Below, piece after piece: positions 43,358 to 53,400 of a DNA stretch of 64,000 nucleotides. The stretch's first letter is position 1. The number at the start of each line of letters is the position of its first letter. The DNA comes from Vitis vinifera (lineage: Eukaryota; Streptophyta; Magnoliopsida; Vitales; Vitaceae), in the NCBI RefSeq assembly GCF_030704535.1, contig NC_081817.1:26785001-26849000 (forward strand), written 5' to 3'. The notes under the pieces are model-generated. The model had not been told where the DNA came from. It did no database searches and was given only the letters and a program-made list of their open reading frames with translations. Made by a program: the position numbers and the translations under genes.

Positions 43358-45727
43358 TGTAATACCCGGGTTTTTTTTAAGGACGCGTCAGATTTTAGGA
43401 GCATAAAGTCTTTCATAAAATTGTGGGTCAAATGGTCAAAAAGAGAGGTGAAGATCCACGTGTTAGTATCTAATTGGAAGAGATTTTGGAAAAGTTGGTG
43501 AAAAGTCAATAGTTTGAAATATTTGCCAAGTCAGACGTAAAGAGTAGAAATTTTAGAAATTAAATTTAGACTTAGAGAAAAATTTAGCCATCAAATAATT
43601 GAGATTAGGTTTTGAAAATTTGAATATTAAGTACGTTACGGGAATTAATTTAATTATTATTAGGTAATTATAAAAAAAAAATGTTTGGAGAACACATGTT
43701 AATTCTGGATTGGTAAAATTCAATTTATTGTGTTGGTCAATTAGGCGAGTTGAAATTTTGTGCCACGTCAGTCTTATGGTAGAAAATTTCTTAGGATTTT
43801 AGAAATTGAAAATTTCCAGAAACGAAAAATAAAAACGAAAATGAAAAGTGAATTAATTAAAATTAATTAAGTAAAAATTAAATTAAATTGATTATCAATA
43901 AAATTGAGAAAAATTAAAATTTTGGGTTAGTGTTTTATAAATTAATTGGTATGTTATAAAAAAAAAAAGAATTTGGAAATGAAAAATAATCAAATGAAAA
44001 TAAATAAAAGAAAAAATAATAATAATAAATCAAAAGTTGGATAGTGGGTCTGGGTTGTTAAAACAAAGGAAATTAGTTCATTGGGCTTTTGAACTTTGGG
44101 TTGTGGGCTTGAGTGGCTGGTGTTTACAAAAAAAAAGGGAAAATGGGAGGATTTGAAAAGTGGCAAAAAGGGGGAAAGGGATAGTTGTGGTGTTGTGGAG
44201 ATTTTTTCTTTCATCGGAACTTTGGCTAGCTATTTGGACGGCCAAACGACCTCCGTTTCGGCTCAAATTTTGAGGAGGTGCTCTACTTGACGAGAGGAAC
44301 AATCCTACGATGGCTGATCATATTTTTAACGATTGAATTCTTAGATCTGTGGTAGGAGAACCTAACCCTAAACCTTAAATTTAATGCATCTTTCCTTTCA
44401 AGAAAATTGTAAATCTTGTCATTATGAGTTAAGTAGGTAATATTGGTGTTGTATGATTTTTTCCGGATTATTTGGAATTTGTTTGGAATTTTTGTACTTT
44501 TGGGAATTTGCTTTTAGTTGATAAATAATTGTTTTGAGTTGTTAAAAATTATTGGAAGTGTTGGAAAATTTCGAAATTAGGATTTAATTTTAAATCTAGT
44601 GATATGTGAATTTTTGGGCATTGTTGGAATATTTTTCGGAATTTTTATGGTGGAAAATTAGTTATTTTCGAATATTGGAAATTATTAGAATTGTTGAAAA
44701 ATTTTGAAAGTGTGGTATAATTTCAAGTTTATTGATATGCAAATTTTTGAAAATTTGTTGGGATATTTTCGAAAGTTTTAATGTGGAAAATTTATTTTAT
44801 TGGATTATTGGGGAATGTTGAAACTGTTGAAATTATTGAAATTATTGAGAAACTTTGGAATTGTGGCATTCATTTGCATCATGGTTGTGTGAAGAAATTA
44901 TGAAAATTGTGAAAAGTGTATGAAATGGAAAAAAAAAAATAGTGATGAAAAGTAAAAGCCCATGTGAGGCGAATTAAGAAAGGAGAGAGATCCCTAGGGT
45001 GAAAGACCCAAAAGTTTACCTCGGGAAGACTCCGAATGGGGAGTGTATTTAGGTGCGGACGCGTATCCTTTGGTGAAAGCCCGAGAACAATAGTGCATTG
45101 TATGACTGTGTGTTACTCGTTCATGTGTATTCATTTAATTGTTGAATGTTGTGGAATTGTGTATAATATTAGATATTAAACTATGTGGTTTGATTAATAC
45201 TGTTGAAATGTTCTTTTTGTGTTCTTTGGAACTTAGTAATCCCTTTAACCCATTGGGTGTTAGGCACCCTACTAAGCAATGTGGAAATGCTCACCCCTTC
45301 ATTTTTACATCTTTTTAAATGTAGATATCACTCCTGAAGATCCACAGGTGAGGCAGGGAGGACTTTAGGATGCTCCTGGAGTGGCCCGTGATATTTTTTT
45401 TTATTGTGTTTGTGGTTTTGGGATTTGTTTTAGTAACTATGAATTATGGATTTGTAATGAGACCTTATTTTGATTAAGTTGCTTAATTGTGAACTTTTAT
45501 TTTTGGACTATAATGAATATTTATTAAACCTTGTTGTTTTGAATAGTGTTTAGGATATTGTAGTTTATGAGATCTCTAGTGGGACGTATGTGTAAAAAAA
45601 AAATAAAAAAAAAATTCAAAGTGTTTTGGTTGACTGCTAGTGTGGAATAGGAGGAACCCTTATGGTCAAATCTTTTACCTGAGGTCACGGGCCAAATTTT
45701 GGGTCACCCGGAATTTGGGTCGTGACA
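43358..45727 (+). mobile_element. Plus-oriented LTR (about 2.4 kb) at the right of the complex
   Basis: It begins TGTAATACCCGGG and ends GGGTCGTGACA. The last 70 bases match the inverse at 42,078-42,150, and an internal phrase (TTGTGTTGGTCAATTAG and GGATTTTAGAAATTGAAAAT) recurs at the left side of the complex. Its first 330 bases differ from the other LTR start, so it may belong to a sister subfamily or be recombinant. There is no 5-bp duplication around 43,358 itself; the duplication pairs its right end with 36,403-36,407. Confidence 0.7.
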
Positions 45728-46207
45728 GTTTCTCTTGCATTGGAGCTTCCTCCAGCATTCCTTAGCAATCTTAGACCTCCTATTTGCTTTGCAATCTCTT
45801 GCACTCTGTTGGTGATCTTCTCTATCTTAGATCCCATCCTAACACTAAACATCAAAGCGGTTGGATTCAAAGAAATAGGAAAACAAGCAGGGATGGGAAC
45901 TCATATAGCCGTACTACTTGTGGTAGCTTCAAATCCATCGGCTATCAGCTTCCGTCACAAGGCTTCGGTGGCGATCGCATCCAGTAAGTCATCCATGTCA
46001 TAAGCCAAATCTCTAAGATCCTCCAGCCACAATTTCATAGCTGACTCCGTTACTTGTTTCTCCTCTGCATCATTGAGCACTGCCTGAACTATTAGCAACG
46101 TTTTCTTCAGGTTCCTCTCAGCCAACAAAGTCGAAGAATTCAGTTGAAGCCAACTTGTTAAACATTACGTTTATGAATGCAGTGAGAAAGATCTCTCCCA
46201 CAGCCAT
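45728..46207 (-). pseudogene. CC-NBS-LRR pseudogene, 5' part (coiled-coil domain)
   Basis: The minus strand from ATG at 46,207 begins MAVGEIFLTAFINVMFNKLA, the typical start of the Rx-N-like coiled coil of CNL proteins. After a frameshift near 46,125 the frame continues with AVLNDAEEKQVTESAMKLWL and LRDLAYDMDDLLD, equivalent to the EDVID region. TGA codons near 45,960 and 45,910 stand where family members have Arg, consistent with CGA to TGA decay. It ends NARET at the insertion. The in-frame continuation (VLPTTSLVDAPRV) is at 36,402 on the far side of the retrotransposon. Together with 32,844-36,402 it made one NLR. Confidence 0.88.
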
Positions 46208-47320
46208 TGTTCTCTTTGTAGAAAGGGATGAATCAAGAATAGGTGCAAAGACAACCAAAGTTATATCAAACAGGTCAGTTTCTTTCTCCCGAGATCTCAA
46301 TACTACTTACATCGAAGAAGTCTAAGCTGACAATATACTAAAATGAAATATTTTTAGGTTATGTTGGATTATGGAAAAATGTAAAGAAAATAATTTTTTT
46401 CCTTGTTTTATAAAAAAAAAAAAATATTAAAGAAAATGAAATATAATTAAAATTGGTTAAAATTTTATATATTTTCAAATTAGTTAATCTTTATACGAAT
46501 GAGTTAAAATAAATGAAGTTAATTTGAAGTAACATAACTTCAATTTTTATTTTTCTTCATTTTTTTCTCTTTTTATTTTTCAATTGTGTTTGATTCCGAG
46601 AAAATACCAAAGCAAGAAAAAATACTAAAACAAAATTATTTTTATTTTATTTGATAATTCTATGAAAAATATATAAGAAAATAAAATATAATTAAAATTA
46701 ATTATATTGTGGGTGTCTGCCTTTGCCATCTTCCTCCATGTTCTTTCCATTCAGCCACATGCTAGTTTCATGGTAAGCATTTGACTAAATGTAATTAATC
46801 ATGTTACATTTATTTCTTTTACTTTATTTAATGGAATACAAAAAAAGAAAAAAAATCTAATTTTTGCCAAGAATAACAGTGCATTTAAAAAAAAATAAAA
46901 ATAAATCTAAGTTCATGTTTGGTAATTATTTTTTAAAACAGTTTTGAATAATAAATGTAAAAAATAGTTTATGAAAATAGTTTTTCAATATGTTTTATAG
47001 AACAAATGTTTGTTTAAATTTTTTTTTTGTTTTTAAATATGTTTGAAAAATGACTTTTATATATACCATTTGTAAAAAATAAAGCGAAAAGAAAAGAAAT
47101 TGAAAAAGGAGAAAAAAGAGTGTCAAAAAATAAAATTAAATAGATATTTTATTAGAGGTCTCCTCTTAGGAGACAAAAAGATATATATTATTATAGATGA
47201 TCATCTAAAAGTTCTCACAATACAATAAATTCTTATTTTTTATAACACTTTCCCCTTAAATAATTATAAGAATATTTTTATCATTGTGATTGTCTTGTTA
47301 AAAACTTAGTGAAACAAAAC
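46208..47320. other. Upstream region of the NLR pseudogene
   Basis: No gene is seen. The DNA is AT-rich with poly-A/T runs. Two similar phrases (AGAAAATGAAATATAATTAAAATT at about 46,430 and AGAAAATAAAATATAATTAAAATT at about 46,678) and a TTTGGTAATTATTTTTTAAAACAG stretch (about 46,920) look like MITE debris. Confidence 0.45.
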
Positions 47321-47322
47321 AT

Positions 47323-48095
47323 GGACAGATAGCCCCTAGTCTATCATTTCCCTTATCTACAAGCTCATGGAAAATGGGCGTGGTGCATGGGTATATAGGT
47401 AAATTCATCGTTGGGGAATATGTTTTACATTGTTGGCCCATGCTCATTTGGATACATTTCCTATTTTCTGTTTTTGTAATCAGAAAATATGAAAAATTTT
47501 ACATGAGATAAAAAAACTCTAAAAAGTTTGTAATGAAAAAGTAATGATTTTAAAAGTTATTGAAGATATTAAAAAATTTTACCATCTTAAATTTTAAAAA
47601 TTCAAAAATTAATTTCTCTATAAGATGTTTTATTTTAATATAAAAATTTCTCATTTTGAAGATTAAAAAAAAAATGTATTAAAATGGATGCTTAACTAAT
47701 TGTTTAAATTTTTTGTTCCTTCATAGTGATCCATGTTGCCGAGTACCACTCAAAAGATTTTGTGATCTTTATGACATCAACATTGGCTTCTCTTGCTAAG
47801 ATGAGAGGCTCACTGTAAAGACTCCATGGCACCCTTGGGTCCTTCATGGGGAGGTATTCTTTCCACCCTTTTTGTCTTCATCCACCAATGTTTTTATTAC
47901 AATATTTCTCTCTTTCTTGTGCTTTTCTTTTGAACTATTGTAGACTCCAAAATCATCATACCATCCACCAAAAACCAGAAAAGAAGAAACAAAGCTCACC
48001 AGCAGAAGGGTAGCTTTTGATATAGCATTGGCTTAGAAAAGAGCCAATGCTCGTTCCTTCTAGTCCAACCAATGTTTTGAGACTTGTCTAATATG
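47323..48095 (+). pseudogene. Fragment of SCPL gene 3 (end of exon 5, intron 5, part of exon 6, start of intron 6)
   Basis: 47,323-47,398 matches the end of exon 5 (TGGACAGATAGC..., GTATATAG|GTAAATTCATC). 47,399-47,774 matches intron 5. 47,775-47,852 matches most of exon 6 but lacks the start that encodes SGDVDGRVP. The homology runs on through intron 6 to about 48,080 (GGCTTAGAAAAGAGCCAA). There is a 2-bp insertion in exon 6 and a stop in exon 5. It aligns with 29,070-29,720 and is not functional. Confidence 0.85.
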
Positions 48096-48102
48096 AAAGA
48101 AC

Positions 48103-48382
48103 TAGGTGGTGTTTGTTTTTTTGGTTTTTTGCTGAAAACCATTTAGTTTTAGAATTTAGGTTGTTTGTTTTTTTACTTTTTCATGACTTATTATAAACTT
48201 TTTACTAAATAGAAAAAGCCAAAATATGTGGCTTTTTCTAAATAGAAAAAATAATACAATGGTTTTTTTACTTTTTAATACTTAATAGAAATAAAATATT
48301 ACAAAAACAAACAACCTAATATTTAATACTATTAAGTATTAAGGTTCTATTTAGAATTAAGTAAAAAAACAAACACCACCTA
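48103..48382. mobile_element. MITE (280 bp) with good terminal inverted repeats
   Basis: TAGGTGGTGTTTGTTTTTTT at the left is mirrored by AAAAAACAAACACCACCTA at the right. The interior contains AAATAGAAAAAGCC and TACTATTAAGTATTAAG, shared with the other family members in this window. The gene 3 parent sequence at the aligned point lacks it, so it inserted after the SCPL fragment moved here. No convincing target duplication was found. Confidence 0.75.
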
Positions 48383-49750
48383 AGACTTCTTCAAGCAAGA
48401 GTCACTGAAGTGTCTATGAGTCAAATACGCTTAAAAGAAGACAATTGGGCAAATAAAAAAAAATCATTATAAATAAACCAGTAATTTAGTACAAATTGAC
48501 TGACCTTGCTTCTTTCTAATGCCATTGCTTTGCAAGTAATTTCTAAGATCATCGAAGCATAGGTTCAAGTCTCCAAGCAGCATCCCAAAGAACCCAAGTT
48601 TAGGTTATGGCCTTTACTTCTTTCCACATGCCACCTGTAGAGGATGATGAGAAAACCGTATTCTAGCATGATCACCAAGAAAAACAGAGTACAGATTGTA
48701 ATGGCTATCAGCTTCTACAAAGCTACATTAATAAAAGTCGGGAATGCTCCCGAATAATTGCTAAATAAATAATGAAAAAACCTTAACCTTAACCAGATGA
48801 AACTAAAAGAGAAATCATCTAAACCAGTTAGTGCTTGGCCTCCAAGTCGGCCCAAAATGGTTCTTGACCTTCATCACCCTATCATATTTCCAGCATTCAT
48901 CTGAAAAGAAAAGAAACTTCATGAAATGTCTTGCTGGTCCAAGAACCCACAAAAGAAAATGTTAAAGGAGAAGCTTTGTAAATTAGTAAGAAATCTAGCC
49001 AATTAAAGATTCGGGCAAGGAAGTTGGGACATGAAGTTGCATCTCTGCAACATAATTTCAGTTTAATGAGCCATAATTCTTAAGAAATGAGAGGTGGGCT
49101 ACCAAATTTTAGTTGATTACATGCACATTAGGAAACAAGAGATCAGGAGTTGGGAAGACTACAAATATGTTTCAGTATCAAAAATAAAATTCAATTTTTA
49201 TACCAGAATAGAACTGATGTATCTTCATTGAGTGAAGAAACCACCAACAGATGGTCTGTGGAAGAAGCATAACATTGTCCAGTAGAGATATATATGCCTA
49301 AGAAAAATCATATGGTAAAAACATTGAGGTGCAACGACTGTCAGAAGCCTTCTTAATGAAGGATAAGAAAGGTAATGCACCTTCGTTAACGAAGCCCCCA
49401 TATAAATTTATGTAATAATAGAGGCCCGTCGTTCTGCAAAAGAGCATTTTAATGTCATACAAATTTAGAGAATGGACATCTCTATCATGCATCTCCCAAC
49501 ACATAAATCTCCTCACTTTGCCAAAAAAAAGAAAAGAAAAAGGTTACCTTAGTGCCATGGAATTTTTCTGGAAATGGACTCAAGATGAATTCCCAAAACA
49601 AAAAACTTTCTATAGGGTAGGAATGTGCCACCATAAGAAATCTTCATTTCATGTGCTTCATTCTTATGTTCCTGCATGTGGAGAAGAAATTTCTCTTGTT
49701 ATATAAAAGGGAAATGATATAGGACTGGTGAAATGAGGCCATATGTTGTG
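48383..49750. other. Non-coding region 3' of the intact NLR
   Basis: No coding sequence is supported. It is moderately AT-rich, with composition like untranslated or intronic DNA. Part may belong to the spliced 3' UTR of the NLR gene. Confidence 0.35.
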
Positions 49751-49900
49751 AATTGGCATACCTGATTATAAACACTAAGGGAAGAGTGTTCTCGTTCTCG
49801 TTCTCGTTCTCGTTCACTTAATAAAAGTCGGTCATACATCTAAATGCAGGGGATGTGAGCAATCTTGGGCAAAACTTCTCCTTTCACCTTTAGGAGCCAT
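49751..49900 (-). pseudogene. Relic of an NLR 3' end
   Basis: TCATACATCTAAATGCAGGGG followed by ATGTGAGCAATCTTGGGC resembles the last codons of the intact NLR at 50,497-50,540 (TCATACATTCGAATGCAGGG, ATGTGGCCAATATCACGC), and GCATACCTGATTA just before it matches the splice-donor area at 50,435-50,447. A hexamer repeat (GTTCTC)n at about 49,788-49,815 interrupts the match. It is a degraded second copy of the NLR terminus. Confidence 0.65.
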
Positions 49901-50434
49901 TAATTGGAAAAGCACAGTGCTGAATTTCCAAAGCATGACACCATTTACAACAGATACTGCAATCATCTTCTTCAAATCCCTCTGGAACTAAACTAAGCCA
50001 CAAACTTCAAATCATCATCTTCAAAACTGAATGCGTAAGGCTTCACAAGAGTTCATAAGCCACAGACTGAACTATATAAATATGAAGTTATGGGCCATGA
50101 TGCTGGAAAAAGACCAATATAATGTCAGTTAAGAAAAGAATCGATTCCAAGTTTTTCTAAGAGTTCACCGATATGCTTCTCTGAATGCATAAATATCCTG
50201 AATTTTCAAAACCTTACCTGGCATGCCATTGAATGTATGGGAAAGGGCCTCGAGAAGCATCTTCTTCAGGGTAAGAACATGCCACAACGACAGTAGGCTG
50301 AACCCGTTGCTGAGGGAATTTTTCATTTCAAGTACAGTTTCTCTACTGCAGGTAGAGTAGAAAATTTATGTTATCATATGAAAGAAAAACTGATGTAAGG
50401 CTGATCAAATTAGGATGTGTCAAGTGAATGGGAA

Positions 50435-50441
50435 GCATACC
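50435..50441 (-). other. Probable 3' UTR splice donor of the intact NLR
   Basis: On the minus strand CAG|GTATGC lies about 55 bases after the stop codon. The same site is preserved in two relic copies. The acceptor was not located. Confidence 0.45.
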
Positions 50442-50493
50442 TGATTACAAAAAATGAAGGAAGACTGGAAATCTGCTCGTATTTGCTGAACAG

Positions 50494-53400
50494 TTAATCA
50501 TACATTCGAATGCAGGGAATGTGGCCAATATCACGCCAGTCTTCTCCATTTTTTGAGTACCTTCGGCTTAGAAGTGGACAGTTCCTGATGAAAAGCATTG
50601 AAACTGTAGAGGGCAGCCCTTCGCTTGGCAGAAATGAGTGGAGCTTAAGGCACTCTGTGAATCTTAGCTCTTTAAGAGAGGTGAGGTTCTGAAGACCAAG
50701 GGAGACAAGGGATTCCAGATTCTGGATTCTGTCTATGGAAAGATGTGTGAGAGTTGTAGGAAGAAGTGGGAAGCCCTGTTTGGCGGAGAATAAGACCACA
50801 TCCGGGAATAGGCCACCAATTCTGAGTCCGGTAAGAGAGGTGAGTCGGTGGAGGTTCCACTCAGACAGGGGTGACTTGAGATTCTGGCAATCTTCAATCT
50901 GAAGTGATGTGAGGCTGGGACTCAAATCGCCCTCCTGAAAGGACTTCAGACCTGGACACCTCCGTATACATAAACTTTGAATGGATGAGAGGCTCTGCAT
51001 GAGATGAGATTGGAACTCAAAATTCACGCAGTTTCCAATGTGAAGGTTTTTCAGGTAGGGAGTGAGACACCGAGGCAGAGTTTTCAGGTTTGGATAATTC
51101 CAAAAGTCCAAACATTCAAGGGAAGTATTGTTCTGCAGCATCTTCTCTGAAATTCCATCTAACTGCGTGCAATCCCATATCTCAAGCCGCTTAAGAGTAG
51201 ACGGCAACTTGCCTGCTGGAAAGGACCTGAGAGATGAACATCTGTAGAGCTTCAAGACTTGAAGACGGCAAGTGTTGCTGGGGTTGATTGAAGCATCCCG
51301 CATCATTCCCTTTGCCAGAGACTCCAGATTAACACAATGTTCAATCTCCAGTTGCTGAAGTGAGTTGCGAACATCTCCTGTAGGAAAGCAGGCGAGTGAT
51401 GGACAGTTCCGTATCTCCAAGTGTTCAAGGAGACAAGAGTTGCTGCTGTTCCCATATGTCAATATTCCATCAGGTAGCCACTTCAAACTCTCACAACAGT
51501 TGATGCTAAGGCTTCGTAGCTCCGGTGGGAAAATCCCTGGAAGTGACACAAGTTTTGGGCACTGCTCAATTCTCATATCTGTGAGAGATACGAGTCTCTG
51601 CAATTCATCTGGCAGCTTCTCCAAGCAAGCACAGTCATATATCTCCAAATGTTGGAGGATCTCCAAGAACTGCTTCATGTCCTCTCGACAAGTGAGACTT
51701 GGAATTTCCTGAATGTTGAATGTGTTGATGAGGGAGCTGAGATCAACCCCATCTCGTGTAGACAAGTGAGCCCGGCAACATCCTGTTAAACTTAATTTGT
51801 CAACAGATGCTAGTCTTCGAAGTGGAATCGCCAATTCTGCACATTCACATACAGCAAGCTCTACAAGGGAAGGTGGATGACAAGGTAGCTTGATCAATTT
51901 TGGGCAGTTGATTAATGTCAGCTGACGAAGGCAAGGAAATGCCCCAACTTCCTCAACCATGTAAGGAAATGACCAGTTTTTCCATTCTGGCATGTCCTCA
52001 AATATTAGAGTCTCCAAGGATGAAAAGGGCCTGACAGAAGGAGAAATCTCCCCATAAAATTCAGCACCAACCCTCTTCAAACCACCCATTCCGGCGATGC
52101 ACAAGCTCTTGAGTGATGATAATCGCCCGAGAGATGATAACGATGTGCAGTTTTTGCAATGGTTTAGATTCAGATCCACCATGTTTGAGAATGAAGAACT
52201 TCCTATCCAACTTGGGAATTTTGATCCACCATAAAATGAGACCATGAGCTTTTTCAGATTCGTGTGAGGTTCTAGTAAGTCTAGGACATGCACTTCATCC
52301 CTTTCATTTCTTGAATCACTGAAATCACTCACCCACTCCATCAGTAACTCTTCAAGTCCTTCCGTATCCCTCAGAATGGCATCACATGAAGGCCATATAT
52401 GCCCCGCATAATGCAACCCTAGAATGGAAAGCTTCCCTCGAAGTTGCGACAAATTCCTCAGCGCTGTTATCCTTAAACTGCTGTCCTTGCTCACAATAAA
52501 CTTCGGTAAACTTCGCAAATCTATTAAGTTGCCTATTTGTGGAGGCATTTTCTGTAATTGATCTGTGTCCGTGATGTCGAGATGCCGAAGATTAGTTAAG
52601 TTCCCAATACTCCGAGGTAACTCAGTAAGCCTCTTGCAGCCATGTAATAGCAATGTTTGTAAATGAAAAAGAGTACCCACTGAGTCAGGTAACCCTTTGA
52701 TTGCAGTCAGGGACAAATTAAGATACCGCAGATACATGGAATTACCAATTGAATGTGGTAGCTCACTTATCTGACAACCCCTCAAAGAGAGAATCCTTAA
52801 GCGTTTGAATTTTGCCAACAATTTGTCAAGCTCCCTAGTAGTTGAGTTGCAAACCGCTTCATCATCTTCTGGTGCAGCAGTTGGTAATACTGCTAAGAAG
52901 GTTCGTAAAAAATTTACTTCTTTGAAGGTTTCAAATTGTTTTAACATAACTTCAACCCGACACGCGAATGAAAAATGATGAGTTCCTTCAGAAATGACTT
53001 GGTGGTGATTCCACCCATCCTCCAAGATGCAGTACATATCTCCACCAGAGGCTCGAGCTAAATCACAAATAAGGTCACGCATCACAAATTTTGACTCGTT
53101 ACTAGATTGTTGGAAAAAGGACCTTGAGCGCAATTCATGAAAATAATCAACACCTAAGTCTTCCATTTGCCGATTTCCTTCTGGTTGCTGAATTAAACCT
53201 TCAGCCATCCATAAGAAGACTAACTCATTTACCTCAAATTCGTAGTCCATGGGAAATAGTGCACAATAAGCAAAACATCTCTTCAAATGGAAAGGAAGAT
53301 AAGAATAAGTTAACCTTAAATGTGGAAGAATGTAATCATCTGCCAAAGTCCACATTTCGCTATTCAATACCGTTTCCCATTGATCGAATGGTTCAGACTG

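Larger units (their letters stand above)
36408..45727. mobile_element. Ty3/gypsy LTR retrotransposon complex (9.3 kb) inserted in the NLR gene
   Basis: The complex is bounded by TGTAATCATCGGG at 36,408 and GGGTCGTGACA at 45,727, with GTTTC duplications on both sides. Both outer ends read as LTR ends in plus orientation. The gag-pol interior (about 37,155-41,764), its primer binding site (42,062-42,074) and its polypurine tract (37,123-37,135) are in minus orientation, with minus-oriented LTR ends starting at 37,122 and 42,078. A plus-oriented LTR-like segment fills 43,358-45,727. The region 42,150-43,357 matches neither. So this is a nested or internally inverted element, not a simple insertion. 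Many stop codons and frameshifts make it non-autonomous. Confidence 0.85.

Noticed and set aside
43319..43501. 60-codon frame crossing 43,358 as a gene
   Set aside because: It spans the LTR start and has no domain.
36408..45727. Simple full-length Ty3/gypsy element with two normal LTRs
   Set aside because: The LTR ends next to the primer site and polypurine tract are in the opposite orientation to the outer ends, and the LTR segments are unequal.
49298..49706. Small frames on both strands at 49,298-49,706
   Set aside because: No domain and no homology to neighbours. Likely 3' UTR or intergenic DNA of the NLR.
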